Positions 1 to 9,715 of a stretch of DNA of 64,000 bases are shown here, in pieces. The notes under the pieces were generated by a model. It saw nothing but the letters and a program-made list of their open reading frames with translations, had not been told where the DNA came from and ran no database searches. The first letter of the stretch is position 1. The number at the start of each line of letters is the position of its first letter. Origin of the DNA: Curvibacter sp. GWA2_63_95 (GTDB taxonomy: Bacteria; Pseudomonadota; Gammaproteobacteria; Burkholderiales; Burkholderiaceae_C); contig MGPB01000018.1 of the NCBI GenBank assembly GCA_001795455.1, positions 28,411-92,410 on the forward strand, given 5' to 3'. The position numbers and the translations under genes were made by a program.

Positions 1-811
1 CCCCAACGTGCGCTACTACTTCGAGAACGACAAGGGTGAAATCACCGCCAAACGCCTGTCTTATGGTGCGCGCGCCATCAATGCAAGTGGCATCAACGCG
101 CTGCCCAAAACCGTGTTCCCGGGTGGCTGCCTGGTCGGCTGCAACGCTGGCTACCTGAACGTGGGCCGCATCAAGGGCAGCCACGCTGCCATCAAGACCG
201 GCATGCAAGCTGCTGAAGCCGCTTTTGATGCCGTGGTGGCAGGCCGCCAACACGACGAGTTGAGCGCTTACCCGGAAGCCTTTGAGAAGAGCTGGCTGCA
301 CACCGAGCTGAACAAGGACCGCAACTTCAAAAACTGGTTCAAGTACGGCCTGACCGTGGCAACCCTCATGAATGGCTTTGAGCAGTTTGTGCTGCGCGGC
401 CATATTCCCTGGACGCTGCGCCGCGACAAGCCCGACCACGCCTACCTGAAGCCAGCGGCCGAGTGCAAACCCATCGTCTACCCCAAACCCGATGGCAAGC
501 TCACCTTCGACCGCCTTTCCAGTGTGTTCATCAGCAACACCAACCACGAAGAGCAGCAGCCCGCACACCTCACGCTCAAGGATGCGTCGGTGCCCGTGCG
601 CATCAACCTCGCCCAATATGCCGGCCCCGAAGCGCGCTACTGCCCGGCGGGTGTGTACGAGTTTGTAAAGAACGAAGACAACACCGATCGCCTGCAGATC
701 AACGCGCAGAACTGCGTGCACTGCAAGACCTGTGACATCAAGGACCCCACGCAAAACATCGTCTGGGTCACCCCCGAAGGTGGTGGTGGCCCCAACTACG
801 CGGGCATGTAA
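1..811 (+). CDS. Electron transfer flavoprotein-ubiquinone oxidoreductase, C-terminal part
   Basis: The gene is cut by the window edge; about 269 C-terminal codons are visible, read in the frame starting at base 2. The product passes electrons from reduced ETF (fatty-acid and amino-acid oxidation) to ubiquinone at the inner membrane. The visible part holds the end of the FAD-domain core (FPGGCLVGCNAGYLNV, then the KGSHAAIKTGM helix) and the C-terminal 4Fe-4S ferredoxin-like domain. Cluster ligands are the cysteine of YCPAGVYEF and the run CVHCKTCDIKDP, all of which are present and intact. The GGGGPNYAGM ending is typical of the family. The gene ends in a strong intrinsic terminator, so it is probably transcriptionally separate from what follows. 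Confidence 0.93.
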   Translation, partial: PNVRYYFENDKGEITAKRLSYGARAINASGINALPKTVFPGGCLVGCNAGYLNVGRIKGSHAAIKTGMQAAEAAFDAVVAGRQHDELSAYPEAFEKSWLHTELNKDRNFKNWFKYGLTVATLMNGFEQFVLRGHIPWTLRRDKPDHAYLKPAAECKPIVYPKPDGKLTFDRLSSVFISNTNHEEQQPAHLTLKDASVPVRINLAQYAGPEARYCPAGVYEFVKNEDNTDRLQINAQNCVHCKTCDIKDPTQNIVWVTPEGGGGPNYAGM

Positions 812-833
812 ACCCCGCGTCCACACACATCAA

Positions 834-859
834 GGGAGGCCCATGGCCTCCCTTTTTTT
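834..859 (+). terminator. Rho-independent terminator of the ETF-QO gene
   Basis: An 8-bp perfect stem (gggaggcc / ggcctccc) with a 3-nt loop is followed by seven T. It lies 22 bp after the ETF-QO stop and ahead of the convergent plsC-type gene. Confidence 0.9.
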
Positions 860-884
860 CTGTCCGGGCCCAAAGTTGCCCACG

Positions 885-1610
885 CTAGACGGAGCGCGCC
901 ACCTCGGCGTCCAGCTCTGCCAGGCAGGTCAGCATTTGTTCACGGCAACGCGCCATCAAGGCAGGCATGTCGTCCAGCGTCAGCCCCTGGGTCGGGATGG
1001 GTTCCAAGGTCTTGATGACAATACGACCGCTGCGCCAGCGATTGAGGCGCATGGTGCTTTTGTAGTTGCTGCAAACCAGCGGAACAATGGGCACCCCCGC
1101 GTTGATGGCCATCTGGAAAGCGCCCTTTTTGAAGGGCAACAACCCCTGGCCCAGATTGCGCGTACCCTCCGGAAAGACCCAGATCGAGGTGTCCTGGTGC
1201 AGCATCACATCCGTGGTTTTCAACATGGCCTGTTTGGCCTGGATGGCATTGCCACGGTCGATCAGGATGTTACCGGCGAGCCAATAGATCTGCCCAAAAA
1301 ACGGCACCCATTTCAAGCTCTTTTTGCCCAGAGATACCGTGCGCCGCGGCACCGAACAGCCCAGCACCCACAGGTCCCAGTTGGACTGGTGGTTGGCCAC
1401 CACCACAAAAGGATTGGGCTGGCGCAGCATTCCTGCTGTCTCCAGTTTCATGGTCAGCCCCAGGATGCGTAATGCGGGCACCGAATACACCCAGCCGCAC
1501 AACCGCGAGTTGTCGGGGTTGAAGGGGCGTGAGAGACAGATCAGGAAATTGACAAGGGCCGCCACAAGGAAGTGGAGCCCGATCAGGACCAGGCGAAGGA
1601 TTTGGAGCAT
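885..1610 (-). CDS. plsC: 1-acyl-sn-glycerol-3-phosphate acyltransferase (PlsC family)
   Basis: Predicted to transfer an acyl chain to lysophosphatidic acid during phospholipid synthesis at the inner membrane. The 241-residue product has an N-terminal hydrophobic helix (about 3-25), the catalytic HX4D motif as NHQSNWD (His74, Asp79), and the substrate-binding EGTR motif at about 148-151. Length fits the family. The start at 1610 (MLQIL) was chosen because the reading frame stays open upstream through a glycine riboswitch of the opposite strand, and the added residues there look nothing like an acyltransferase. The gene is divergent from the gcv operon and convergent with ETF-QO. Paralogous lysophospholipid acyltransferases cannot be told apart from the sequence alone. 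Confidence 0.9.
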   Translation of the reverse strand: MLQILRLVLIGLHFLVAALVNFLICLSRPFNPDNSRLCGWVYSVPALRILGLTMKLETAGMLRQPNPFVVVANHQSNWDLWVLGCSVPRRTVSLGKKSLKWVPFFGQIYWLAGNILIDRGNAIQAKQAMLKTTDVMLHQDTSIWVFPEGTRNLGQGLLPFKKGAFQMAINAGVPIVPLVCSNYKSTMRLNRWRSGRIVIKTLEPIPTQGLTLDDMPALMARCREQMLTCLAELDAEVARSV

Positions 1611-1775
1611 AGAGAAACCGACAATAGATGGGATGCAGCGCCCACCCGGGAGCGCCATCAACGGCAGGGCAGTGTAGATGAGCACCGCAAGCAAGGCCTT
1701 GCGACAAGTCAGACAGAGTGCAATGCCCGATTGCGTCAAAAAATGGAGGCTGCTTGCTGCACCTCGTTTAGAATC

Positions 1776-2013
1776 CAGTCCTGTCAGGAGAGAGCCTCCC
1801 CCGCGGAGGCCGCCGAAGGCGCAGGACGGCTGATTGCAGCGGTCTGAACGCTCAGGCAAAAGGACTGACATCCGTTGGTGGCTTGGCTATCAACGACACC
1901 CCACTGGAGAGAGGCCGCAAACTTTGCAGCCCACCGAAGGAGCAACCCGCAGTCTGCGCACCCCTCGTGCATGCAGGCCCGGCGAATCTCTCAGGTAAAG
2001 CGGACAGCGGGGG
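1776..2013 (+). promoter_or_regulatory. Tandem glycine riboswitch upstream of gcvT
   Basis: Two glycine aptamers in series. Aptamer 1 spans about 1776-1867, with P1 arms cagtcc / aggactg, the conserved GGAGAGAG, GCCGAAGGCGCA and CTCAGGCAAAAGGAC blocks. Aptamer 2 runs to about 2013, with CTGGAGAGAGGCC, CCGAAGGAGCAA and ATCTCTCAGGTAAAGCGGACAG. A possible -10 box (tagaat, 1769-1774) lies just ahead, with no convincing -35. In this family glycine binding usually turns gcv expression on. The sequence between aptamer 2 and the gcvT reading frame is only about 60 bp and lacks an obvious ribosome-binding site, which matters for the gcvT truncation reported separately. Confidence 0.93.
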
Positions 2014-2071
2014 CAGCACCGGGCGGGCGCAGCCATGCACCCACCCCGGGTTTTGACTTGCCCCTACCTGG

Positions 2072-3112
2072 ATGGCCGAACACCACCACACCCGCAACGC
2101 CGCTGGCCTGTTTGATGTGTCCCACATGGGCCAACTGCGCCTGGTTGGCCCCGATGCGGCGGCCGCGTTCGAGACGCTGATGCCCGTGGACGTGATCGAC
2201 CTGCCCGTGGGCAAGCAGCGCTACGGCCTGCTTCTCACCGACGAAGGCACCATCATTGATGACCTGATGTTCTTCAACAAGGGCAACAACGAAATCTTCG
2301 TGATCGTCAATGGCGCCTGCAAGGTGGGTGACATTGCCCACATCCAGGCCAAAATTGGCAGCCGCTGCCAGGTTATCCCCCTGCCCGACTACGCGCTGCT
2401 GGCGCTGCAGGGCCCGCAGGCAGTGGCCGCCCTGGCCCGCCTAGCACCCGGCGTGGACAAGCTGGTGTTCATGACCGGTGGCAATTTCACCGTGGACACC
2501 GGCACGCAGAAGATTGACGTGTTTTTAACCCGCAGCGGCTACACCGGCGAAGATGGGTTTGAAATTTCCGTCCACAAGGACCACGCCGACGCCCTGGCCC
2601 GCGCCCTGCTGGCCCAGCCCGAAGTGAAGCCGATTGGCCTGGGTGCACGCAACTCGCTGCGCCTGGAAGCCGGCCTGTGCCTCTATGGCAATGACATTGA
2701 CACGACCACTACGCCGGTCGAAGCCAGCCTGCTGTGGGCCATGCAAAAGGTGCGCCGCGCCGGTGGCGCACGTGAAGGCGGCTTCCCGGGCGCTACAAAA
2801 ATAGGAGCTTCTCTCGCAGATTCCACGGGCACTACAGCACCAAAAGGCACTAAAAAGCGGGTGGGACTGATCGCGCTGGAACGCATCCCCGTGCGCGACC
2901 ACACCGAGCTGCAGGACGGCGCGGGCAACAAGATTGGCGAAGTCACCAGCGGCCTGCTCGGCCCCACCATCGACAAACCGGTGGCCATGGGCTATGTGGA
3001 CGCCGCCTGGGCGGCGGTGGGCAGCAAAGTGGTGGCCATCGTGCGCGGCAAGCCCGTGCCGATGGAGGTGAGCGCCATGCCCTTTGTGCCCACGCGTTAC
3101 TACCGCGGCTAA
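2072..3112 (+). CDS. gcvT: Aminomethyltransferase (glycine cleavage T protein), N-terminally truncated
   Basis: T protein of the glycine cleavage complex, which moves the aminomethyl carbon from lipoyl-GcvH to tetrahydrofolate. 346 residues are readable from the first ATG: LFDVSHM, the IDDL motif (62-65) carrying the catalytic aspartate, GYTGEDGFE, and the C-terminal barrel. The usual first ~36 residues of the family (with the LGARMVPFAGY-like strand) are absent. An in-frame TGA at 2054-2056 lies six codons upstream, no other frame upstream encodes the missing piece, and no Shine-Dalgarno precedes the ATG. Either a deletion of roughly 110 bp joined the riboswitch leader to the gene, or the assembly has an error. 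A family-A repeat is inserted in frame at 2792-2855. Identity is certain; function of the product is doubtful. Confidence 0.85.
   Translation: MAEHHHTRNAAGLFDVSHMGQLRLVGPDAAAAFETLMPVDVIDLPVGKQRYGLLLTDEGTIIDDLMFFNKGNNEIFVIVNGACKVGDIAHIQAKIGSRCQVIPLPDYALLALQGPQAVAALARLAPGVDKLVFMTGGNFTVDTGTQKIDVFLTRSGYTGEDGFEISVHKDHADALARALLAQPEVKPIGLGARNSLRLEAGLCLYGNDIDTTTTPVEASLLWAMQKVRRAGGAREGGFPGATKIGASLADSTGTTAPKGTKKRVGLIALERIPVRDHTELQDGAGNKIGEVTSGLLGPTIDKPVAMGYVDAAWAAVGSKVVAIVRGKPVPMEVSAMPFVPTRYYRG
2792..2855 (+). repeat. Family-A dispersed repeat, in-frame copy inside gcvT
   Basis: Diverged copy of the ~60-bp repeat: GCTACAAAAATAGGAGCTTC, TCGCAGATTCCACGGGCACT. It reads in the gcvT frame as ATKIGASLADSTGTTAPKG, in a surface-loop region just before the KKRVGL strand where relatives are variable in length. 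Confidence 0.8.
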
Positions 3113-3202
3113 CCACCGTGCCGGGGCGGCTAAAGTCTGGCCTGGCAGGTTTGTTTTTATTGTTTGATTCCTTTCCAATCACCCGTTTTTCAGGAGTTCT
3201 CC

Positions 3203-3571
3203 ATGTCCATCAAGTACACCCCCGACCACGAATGGCTCAACGTTGAAGGTGGCACTGCCACCGTGGGCATCACCCACCATGCGCAAGACGCGCTGGGCGA
3301 CGTGGTGTTTGTGGACCTGCCCGAAGTGGGCGCCTCGATTGACGCCAAGGCCGTGGCCGGCGTGGTGGAGTCCGTCAAGGCCGCTGCCGACGTCTACATG
3401 CCCGTGACCGGCGAGATCACCGAAGTGAACGAAGCCCTGCGCGCCGACCCCAGCCTGGCCAACACCGACCCGCTGGGCGCCGGCTGGTTCTTCAAGGTCA
3501 AGCTGTCCAACCCCGCCGAACTCGACGGCCTGATGGACGAAACCAGCTACACCGCCTTCTCCGCCAGCTGA
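3203..3571 (+). CDS. gcvH: Glycine cleavage system H protein
   Basis: Lipoyl carrier that shuttles the aminomethyl group among P, T and L proteins. The 122-residue product has the standard length. The lipoylation site is ESVKAAAD with Lys59, followed by the family's DVYMPVTGEITEVNE strand pair. The start at 3203 (MSIKYTPDHEW) is fixed by an AGGAG at 3192-3196 seven bases upstream; the earlier ATG at 3164 gives a non-homologous extension. It is the second gene of gcvTHP and is followed directly by a family-B repeat. Confidence 0.97.
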   Translation: MSIKYTPDHEWLNVEGGTATVGITHHAQDALGDVVFVDLPEVGASIDAKAVAGVVESVKAAADVYMPVTGEITEVNEALRADPSLANTDPLGAGWFFKVKLSNPAELDGLMDETSYTAFSAS

Positions 3572-3656
3572 TCTGGCCCCCACGCTCCGCCGCTGCGCGG
3601 GTCGCTGCCCCCAGAGGGGGCTAATTTCCCTAGGGGCGGCCCTGCGGGAAATTGCC
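3572..3656 (+). repeat. Family-B dispersed repeat, copy 1, after gcvH
   Basis: Starts immediately after the gcvH stop with TCTGGCCCCCACGCT. First hairpin gccccc-aga-gggggc; second hairpin aatttccc (3623-3630) / gggaaatt (3646-3653) with the 15-nt loop taggggcggccctgc. Lies within the gcv operon between gcvH and gcvP. No T-tract, so it is not a normal intrinsic terminator. Confidence 0.88.
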
Positions 3657-3689
3657 CTCTCACTCTCTAACCAACAAGCCTGAACGTCC

Positions 3690-6572
3690 ATGCCAACGAC
3701 CTCTGCCCCCACTCTCGCCCAGCTGGAAAACGCCAGCGAATTCCACGCACGCCACATCGGCATTGATGCCGCCGACGAAGCACTGATGCTCCAAGCCATC
3801 GGCGAGACTTCGCGCCGTGCGCTGATCGACAGCATCGTGCCGCGCTCGATTGCGCGCGCTAGCAAGATGGACATCCCAGCTGCGATTACCGAAGCGGCAG
3901 CGCTGGCCGAGATCAAGGCGTTGGCAGGCAAGAACAAGGTGCTCAAGAGCTTCATTGGCCAGGGCTACTACGGCACGCATACGCCGGGCGTGATCCTGCG
4001 CAATATTCTGGAAAACCCCGCCTGGTACACCGCCTACACGCCCTACCAGGCCGAGATTTCGCAGGGCCGCATGGAAGCGCTGGTGAACTTCCAGACCATG
4101 GTGTGTGACCTGACCGGCATGCCCATGGCCAATGCATCGATGCTGGACGAAGCCACCGCCGCGGCAGAAGCCATGACGCTGGCCAAGCGCAGCGTCAAAA
4201 GCAAGAGCCATGTGTTTGTGGTGGCCGGCGACTGCCACCCGCAAACCATCGAAGTGATCCAGACCCGCGCCAAGCCGCTGGGCATCACCGTCACGCTGGC
4301 CAACTCCGCAGCCGAGTGGGAAGCCGCACTGGCCGGTGACTACTTTGCCGTGCTGGCCCAATACCCCGCCACCAGTGGCCGCATTGACGACCTGCGCGCC
4401 GACGTGGCGCTGGTGCACGGCAAACAGGCCGCCTTCATCGTGGCCGCCGACCTGCTGGCGCTCACGCTGCTCACCCCCCCCGGCGAATTTGACGCCGACA
4501 TTGTGATCGGCACCACCCAGCGCTTTGGCATGCCCCTGTGCAACGGCGGCCCCCACGCTGCCTACATGGCCTGCCGCGACGAATACAAACGCTCCATGCC
4601 CGGCCGTCTGGTGGGCGTGAGCATCGACACCCATGGCAACCCCGCCTACCGCCTGGCGCTGCAAACGCGCGAGCAACACATCCGCCGCGAAAAAGCCACC
4701 TCCAACATCTGCACCGCGCAGGTGCTGCCGGCCGTCATCGCCAGCATGTACGCCGTGTACCACGGCCCCGAGGGCCTGACCCGCATCGCCCAGCGTGTGG
4801 CCAAGTTCACCGCCATTTTGGTCAAGGGTCTGGAGCAACTCGGTGCCCCGGTGCGCGCGCAAGCCACCTTTGACACGGTCACGCTGAAGACCGATGGCGC
4901 TACGAATTCGATAGCTGCTCGCGCAGTATCCGCGGGGGCTAACCTGCGAATTTACTTTGAAAACTACCTGTGCATCAGCCTGGACGAAACCACCACGCGT
5001 GACGACCTGGCGCTGGTCTGGAGCCTGTTCGCCAAGGAAGGCCAGGCCCTGCCCAGCGTGGAAGCGCTGGAAGGCAGCGCCGAATCGCTGATCCCCGCCG
5101 CACTGCGCCGCACCAGCAAGTTCCTCACGCACCCGGTGTTCAACACCCACCACTCTGAGACCGGCATGCTGCGCTACATCCGCATGCTGTCTGACAAGGA
5201 TCTGGCGCTGGACCGCAGCATGATTCCGCTGGGCTCCTGCACCATGAAACTCAACGCCACCAGCGAGATGATCCCCATCACCTGGCCCGAGTTCGCCAAC
5301 ATCCACCCCTTCTGCCCGGCCGACCAACGCCAGGGTTACGCCGAACTGGACGCACAGCTGCGCGCCTGGTTGTGCGCCGCCACGGGCTACGCGGGCATCA
5401 GCCTGCAACCCAACGCCGGCAGCCAGGGCGAATACGCGGGTCTGTTGACCATCCAGGCCTACCACGCCAGCAAAGGCCAGGCACACCGCAATATCTGCCT
5501 GATCCCCAGCAGCGCCCACGGCACCAACCCCGCCAGCGCGCAGATGGTGGGCCTGCACGTGGTGGTGACCAAGTGCGACGACAACGGCAACGTGGACATG
5601 GCCGACCTGCAAGCCAAGTGTGAACAGCACAGCGCCAACCTGGCCGCGGTGATGATCACCTACCCCAGCACGCACGGCGTGTTTGAAACCAGCGTGAAAG
5701 AGCTGTGCGCCCTGGTGCACAGCCACGGCGGCCGTGTGTACGTAGACGGTGCCAACATGAACGCGCTGGTGGGCACCGCAGCCCCCGGCGAGTTTGGCGG
5801 CGACGTGAGCCACCTGAACCTGCACAAGACCTTCTGCATCCCCCACGGCGGTGGCGGTCCCGGTGTGGGCCCCGTGTGTGTGGTGGCCGACCTGGTGCCC
5901 TTCTTGCCCGGCCACGCCACCGGTGGTGTGCCTGGCACCGGTGCCGTGAGCGCCGCGCCCCTGGGCAATGCTGCCGTCCTGCCCATCAGCTGGATGTACT
6001 GCCGCATGATGGGCCCGGACGGCCTGCAGCATGCGACCGAAGCCGCCATCCTGGCCGCCAACTACATCAGCGCACGCCTGGCAGACCACTACCCCACGCT
6101 GTACGCATCGGCCAACGGCCATGTGGCGCACGAGTGCATCCTGGACCTGCGCGGATTCAAAGACAGCTGCGGCGTGATGGCCGAGGACGTGGCCAAACGC
6201 CTGATGGACTACGGTTTCCACGCGCCCACGCTGTCTTTCCCCGTGCCCAATACGCTGATGGTGGAGCCCACCGAAAGTGAAACCCTGGCGGAGCTGGACC
6301 GTTTTATCAACGCCATGATCGCCATCCGCGGCGAGATTGCGCGCGTGGAAAAAGGCGAATGGCCGCAGGACAACAACCCACTCAAGCATGCCCCGCACAC
6401 CGCAGCCAGCCTGCTGGGCGGCGAGTGGAACCGTCCGTACAGCCGTGAGGTGGGCGCCTTCCCCGTCGCCAGCCTGAAGGCCGTGAAGTACTGGCCCAGC
6501 GTGGGCCGGGTGGACAACGTCTATGGCGACCGCAACCTGTTCTGCAGCTGCGTGCCTTTGAGCGAGTACTGA
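3690..6572 (+). CDS. gcvP: Glycine dehydrogenase (decarboxylating), glycine cleavage P protein
   Basis: PLP enzyme that decarboxylates glycine and loads the aminomethyl group on lipoyl-GcvH. 960 residues, the size of the single-chain homodimeric type. N-terminal FHARHIG motif; the PLP lysine is in [18 protein letters not shown] (Lys713); the glycine-rich loop follows. The product is otherwise intact. Residues near 404-424 are encoded by a family-A repeat, and the segment [12 protein letters not shown] resumes normal homology. Third gene of gcvTHP; a family-B repeat begins right after its stop. Confidence 0.97.
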   Translation: MPTTSAPTLAQLENASEFHARHIGIDAADEALMLQAIGETSRRALIDSIVPRSIARASKMDIPAAITEAAALAEIKALAGKNKVLKSFIGQGYYGTHTPGVILRNILENPAWYTAYTPYQAEISQGRMEALVNFQTMVCDLTGMPMANASMLDEATAAAEAMTLAKRSVKSKSHVFVVAGDCHPQTIEVIQTRAKPLGITVTLANSAAEWEAALAGDYFAVLAQYPATSGRIDDLRADVALVHGKQAAFIVAADLLALTLLTPPGEFDADIVIGTTQRFGMPLCNGGPHAAYMACRDEYKRSMPGRLVGVSIDTHGNPAYRLALQTREQHIRREKATSNICTAQVLPAVIASMYAVYHGPEGLTRIAQRVAKFTAILVKGLEQLGAPVRAQATFDTVTLKTDGATNSIAARAVSAGANLRIYFENYLCISLDETTTRDDLALVWSLFAKEGQALPSVEALEGSAESLIPAALRRTSKFLTHPVFNTHHSETGMLRYIRMLSDKDLALDRSMIPLGSCTMKLNATSEMIPITWPEFANIHPFCPADQRQGYAELDAQLRAWLCAATGYAGISLQPNAGSQGEYAGLLTIQAYHASKGQAHRNICLIPSSAHGTNPASAQMVGLHVVVTKCDDNGNVDMADLQAKCEQHSANLAAVMITYPSTHGVFETSVKELCALVHSHGGRVYVDGANMNALVGTAAPGEFGGDVSHLNLHKTFCIPHGGGGPGVGPVCVVADLVPFLPGHATGGVPGTGAVSAAPLGNAAVLPISWMYCRMMGPDGLQHATEAAILAANYISARLADHYPTLYASANGHVAHECILDLRGFKDSCGVMAEDVAKRLMDYGFHAPTLSFPVPNTLMVEPTESETLAELDRFINAMIAIRGEIARVEKGEWPQDNNPLKHAPHTAASLLGGEWNRPYSREVGAFPVASLKAVKYWPSVGRVDNVYGDRNLFCSCVPLSEY
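4899..4959 (+). repeat. Family-A dispersed repeat, in-frame copy inside gcvP
   Basis: GCTACGAATTCGATAGCTGC, TCGCGCAGTATCCGCGGGGG, CTAACCTGCGAATT. It uses the same reading frame as the copies in gcvT and aroA ([17 protein letters not shown]). Outer arms AATTCG (4905-4910) and CGAATT (4947-4952) are complementary. Confidence 0.85.
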
Positions 6573-6655
6573 TTGGCCCCCACGCTTGTCGCTGCGCGTA
6601 CTGCGCTGCCCCCCAGGGGGGCCGCAGTCGCCTTGGGGCGGCCCGGCGGCGACTA
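6573..6655 (+). repeat. Family-B dispersed repeat, copy 2, after gcvP
   Basis: Starts right after the gcvP stop with TTGGCCCCCACGCTT. First hairpin gccccc-cag-gggggc; second hairpin agtcgcc (6626-6632) / ggcgact (6648-6654) enclosing the 15-nt loop ttggggcggcccggc. Confidence 0.9.
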
Positions 6656-6723
6656 GCCGAACTAAAAGTAAAAATCAGGGTGGCACTGCATTGCATGCAG
6701 CCACCCTGGCCAGGCTGGACCTG

Positions 6724-6945
6724 GCATCGCAGCGGGAGAGCCTGGCGCCTAAAACGCCAGCGCCGAAGGAGCAACCACCCCGGAAACTCTCAGGCACCCA
6801 GGACCGCTGCGATAGGGATGTTGAATCCCAGAGCACTCTGAAGAGCTGCCGTGGACTAGTCCCCACGGCACACCGCAGGAGCAAGCCGTTGGCCCACAAG
6901 GCTGGCGGTGAATCTCTCAGGTCTCAAACAGAGGGGGTCGTCACC
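6724..6945 (+). promoter_or_regulatory. Second tandem glycine riboswitch, upstream of the dadA-type gene and sdaA
   Basis: Aptamer 1 (about 6724-6813) has P1 arms atcgcagcgg / ccgctgcgat, GGGAGAGCC, GCCGAAGGAGCAA and CTCTCAGGCACCCAGGAC. Aptamer 2 (about 6826-6945) has a less canonical 5' block (CTCTGAAGAGC), then AGGAGCAAGCC and AATCTCTCAGGTC. A hairpin with outer arms gtcgtc / ggcgac (6937-6970) lies between the aptamers and the start codon at 7007 and could be the expression platform. Together with the family-B repeat this accounts for the 434-bp gap after gcvP. Confidence 0.92.
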
Positions 6946-7006
6946 TGCACATGGTGTGTGGGGCGGCGACTTCTATGTTTGCGACTGTTCTTCAAGAGAG
7001 TGCTTT

Positions 7007-8230
7007 ATGAAACACATTGCCATCATCGGCGGCGGCATCACCGGCGTTACCAGCGCATACACATTAGCCAAGGCCGGATACCAGGTCACCCTGATCGAGA
7101 AAAACCGCTACGCGGGCATGGAAACGTCGTACGCCAACGGCGGGCAGCTGTCGGCGTCCAATGCCGAGGTCTGGACCCACCCCAGCACCATCGTCAAAGG
7201 GCTGAAGTGGATGTTCACCAAGGACGCCCCACTCCTGATGAACCCCACGCCCACCTGGCACAAGCTGAGCTGGATGGCCGAGTTTGTGGCCGCCATACCC
7301 AAGTACCGCGACAACACCGAAGCCACCACCCGCCTGGCCATTGCCGCGCGCGAGCACCTGTTTGGTTGGGCCGAAAAAGAAGGCATTGATTTCGACCACA
7401 AGCGCAAAGGCATCTTGCACATCTACCGCAACAAGGCGGGCTTTGACCATGCCGGCACCGTGTCCAGCATGCTGGCCGCTGGTGGCCTGCCACGCCGTGC
7501 AGTTACCCCCGATGAGATGCGCGCGATTGAACCCACGCTGCAGGGCCAGTACTACGGGGGTTACTTCACCGAGAGCGATTCCACGGGCGACATCCACAAA
7601 TACACCCACGGCCTCTCACAGGCCTGCGCACGCCTGGGCGTGAAATTTCTCTATGGCCACCAGGTGCTGAGCGCGTCGGCGGATGGCCATCGCGCGCAGC
7701 TTGCGCTGCAGCACGCGGGTGGCACCGAGACCCACACGTTTGACGGTGTCGTGGTCTGCGCGGGTGTGCATGGCCGGGGCATTGCCGCACAACTGGGCGA
7801 CCGCCTCAACATCTACCCGGTCAAGGGCTACTCCATCACCGTGCACCTGAGCGACGAGGCCAGCCAGCAGGCTGCGCCGCAGGTGAGCTTGCTGGACGAC
7901 GAAACCAAACTGGTGACCAGCCGCCTGGGCCAAGACCGTTTCCGCGTAGCGGGCACGGCCGAGTTCAACGGGTTCAACCACGACATCCGCGCCGACCGCA
8001 TCCGCCCTCTGGTGAACTGGGTGAACCAGTGCTTCCCGGGTGTGAGCACGCGCCGCGCAGAGCCTTGGGCCGGGCTGCGACCCATGATGCCCAACATGCT
8101 GCCGCGTGTGGGCCGGGGCCAACGCGCCAACGTGTTCTACAACACCGGCCACGGCCACCTGGGCTGGACGCTGTCGGCCATCACCGCGCACCAACTGGTG
8201 GGCCATGTGCAGCAGCACTTGGCAGCCTGA
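7007..8230 (+). CDS. FAD-dependent amino-acid dehydrogenase, DadA family
   Basis: Predicted to oxidise an amino acid (D-alanine or glycine type) to its oxo-acid and ammonia with electrons passed to the respiratory chain. 407 residues: N-terminal Rossmann fold with [24 protein letters not shown] typical of DadA small subunits, and C-terminal FAD contact [13 protein letters not shown]. The start at 7007 gives the dinucleotide fold right at the N terminus, with a weak AGAGAG upstream. Control by a glycine riboswitch and linkage to sdaA suggest it acts on glycine or on an amino acid produced with it, although the family's best-known substrate is D-alanine. Substrate is inference. Confidence 0.88.
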   Translation: MKHIAIIGGGITGVTSAYTLAKAGYQVTLIEKNRYAGMETSYANGGQLSASNAEVWTHPSTIVKGLKWMFTKDAPLLMNPTPTWHKLSWMAEFVAAIPKYRDNTEATTRLAIAAREHLFGWAEKEGIDFDHKRKGILHIYRNKAGFDHAGTVSSMLAAGGLPRRAVTPDEMRAIEPTLQGQYYGGYFTESDSTGDIHKYTHGLSQACARLGVKFLYGHQVLSASADGHRAQLALQHAGGTETHTFDGVVVCAGVHGRGIAAQLGDRLNIYPVKGYSITVHLSDEASQQAAPQVSLLDDETKLVTSRLGQDRFRVAGTAEFNGFNHDIRADRIRPLVNWVNQCFPGVSTRRAEPWAGLRPMMPNMLPRVGRGQRANVFYNTGHGHLGWTLSAITAHQLVGHVQQHLAA

Positions 8231-8264
8231 CCCAATCGCATCACACTCGTGCAAGGAGTCCACC

Positions 8265-9653
8265 ATGGCAGTCTCTGTATTCGACCTGTTCAAGATCGGC
8301 ATCGGCCCCAGCAGCTCGCACACCGTGGGCCCCATGCGGGCGGCGCGGCAGTTTGTGGCGCGGCTACAGCACAGCGGTGTGCTGGCGCAGACGGCCACGG
8401 TGCGCTGCTGGTTGCACGGCTCGCTGGGCGCGACCGGCAAGGGTCACGCCAGCGATGTGGCCGTGCTGCTGGGCCTGTGCGGCCACGAACCCGACACGGT
8501 GGAAGTGGACGTGATCCCCGCGCTGCTGGCCGAGGTGCGCAGCAGCCAGCAGCTCATGCTGGGCGGTACGCACCGCATTGCCTTCCATGAGAAAGACGAC
8601 CTGCTCTTCATGCGTGCGCCCCTGCCCTTCCACGCCAACGGCATGCGCTTTGTGGCACTGGATGCGGCGGGCCATGAACTGTCGGAGCGTATCTACTACT
8701 CGGTGGGCGGCGGTTTTATCGTGAGTGACGAAGTAGCGGCCGATGGCACGCGGCAAAAAGTGATTGCGCCCGACGCCACGGTGCTGCCCCTGCCCTTTAC
8801 CAGCGGTGACGCGCTGCTGCACCTGGCCGCACAACAGGGCCTGAGCATCGCGCAGATCATGCGGCGCAACGAACAGCACTGGCGCAGCGATGCCGAGATT
8901 GACGCCGGCCTGCTGCGCATCTGGCAGGTGATGCAGGCCTGCGTGCAACGCGGCTGCGCGACCGAGGGCGTGCTGCCCGGCGGTTTCAAGGTCAAACGCC
9001 GCGCCAAAGCCCTGCGCGATGCGCTGGTGGCCAAACCCGAAGAGGCCCTGCGCGATCCGCTGCAGGTGCTGGACTGGGTCAACCTGTATGCGCTGGCCGT
9101 CAACGAAGAAAACGCCGCCGGTGGCCGCGTGGTCACCGCGCCCACCAATGGCGCGGCCGGCATCATCCCCGCCGTGCTGCACTACTACACGCGCTTTGTG
9201 CCAGGAGCCCATGACCAGGGTGTCATCGACTTTTTGCTCACTGCCGCCGCCATCGGCATTCTCTACAAGGAGAACGCCAGCATCAGCGGTGCCGAAGTCG
9301 GCTGCCAGGGCGAGGTAGGCGTGGCCTGCAGCATGGCCGCAGCTGCCCTGTGCGCGGTGATGGGTGGCACCCCCGAGCAAGTGGAAAACGCGGCCGAGAT
9401 TGGCATGGAACACCACCTGGGCCTGACCTGCGACCCCGTAGGCGGGCTGGTGCAGATCCCGTGCATCGAGCGCAATGCCATTGCGTCCGTCAAAGCCATC
9501 AACGCTGCCCGCATGGCGCTGCGCGGCGATGGCAGCCACTTCGTGAGCCTGGACAAGGTCATCAAAACCATGCGCGAAACCGGCGCGGACATGAAGACCA
9601 AGTACAAGGAAACCGCCCGTGGGGGGTTGGCGGTGAATATTGTGGAGTGTTAG
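8265..9653 (+). CDS. sdaA: L-serine ammonia-lyase (4Fe-4S type)
   Basis: Deaminates L-serine to pyruvate. 462 residues, single-chain bacterial type: N-terminal [19 protein letters not shown] motif, beta domain, then alpha domain with the cluster cysteines in EVGCQGEVG (Cys347), LTCDP (Cys389) and IPCIER (Cys400). Start fixed by AAGGAG at 8253-8258. It lies 34 bp downstream of the DadA-type gene and should share its glycine riboswitch, so serine made from glycine by GcvTHP and GlyA can be drained to pyruvate. Confidence 0.96.
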   Translation: MAVSVFDLFKIGIGPSSSHTVGPMRAARQFVARLQHSGVLAQTATVRCWLHGSLGATGKGHASDVAVLLGLCGHEPDTVEVDVIPALLAEVRSSQQLMLGGTHRIAFHEKDDLLFMRAPLPFHANGMRFVALDAAGHELSERIYYSVGGGFIVSDEVAADGTRQKVIAPDATVLPLPFTSGDALLHLAAQQGLSIAQIMRRNEQHWRSDAEIDAGLLRIWQVMQACVQRGCATEGVLPGGFKVKRRAKALRDALVAKPEEALRDPLQVLDWVNLYALAVNEENAAGGRVVTAPTNGAAGIIPAVLHYYTRFVPGAHDQGVIDFLLTAAAIGILYKENASISGAEVGCQGEVGVACSMAAAALCAVMGGTPEQVENAAEIGMEHHLGLTCDPVGGLVQIPCIERNAIASVKAINAARMALRGDGSHFVSLDKVIKTMRETGADMKTKYKETARGGLAVNIVEC

Positions 9654-9715
9654 AGGCAGGTATTGCTTTGGAGCATGTCGGCAAGGCAATTCATTCCCCG
9701 GGTGATCCAGCTCCG

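Noticed and set aside
1746..1774. Full sigma-70 promoter before the gcvT riboswitch
   Set aside because: A good -10 (tagaat) is present but no credible -35 at 16-18 bp, and its predicted start would cut the first P1 strand.
3660..6398. A 912-codon open frame on the minus strand
   Set aside because: It is the complement of gcvP; the composition is His/Gly/Val-rich without domains, as expected of a shadow in high-GC DNA.
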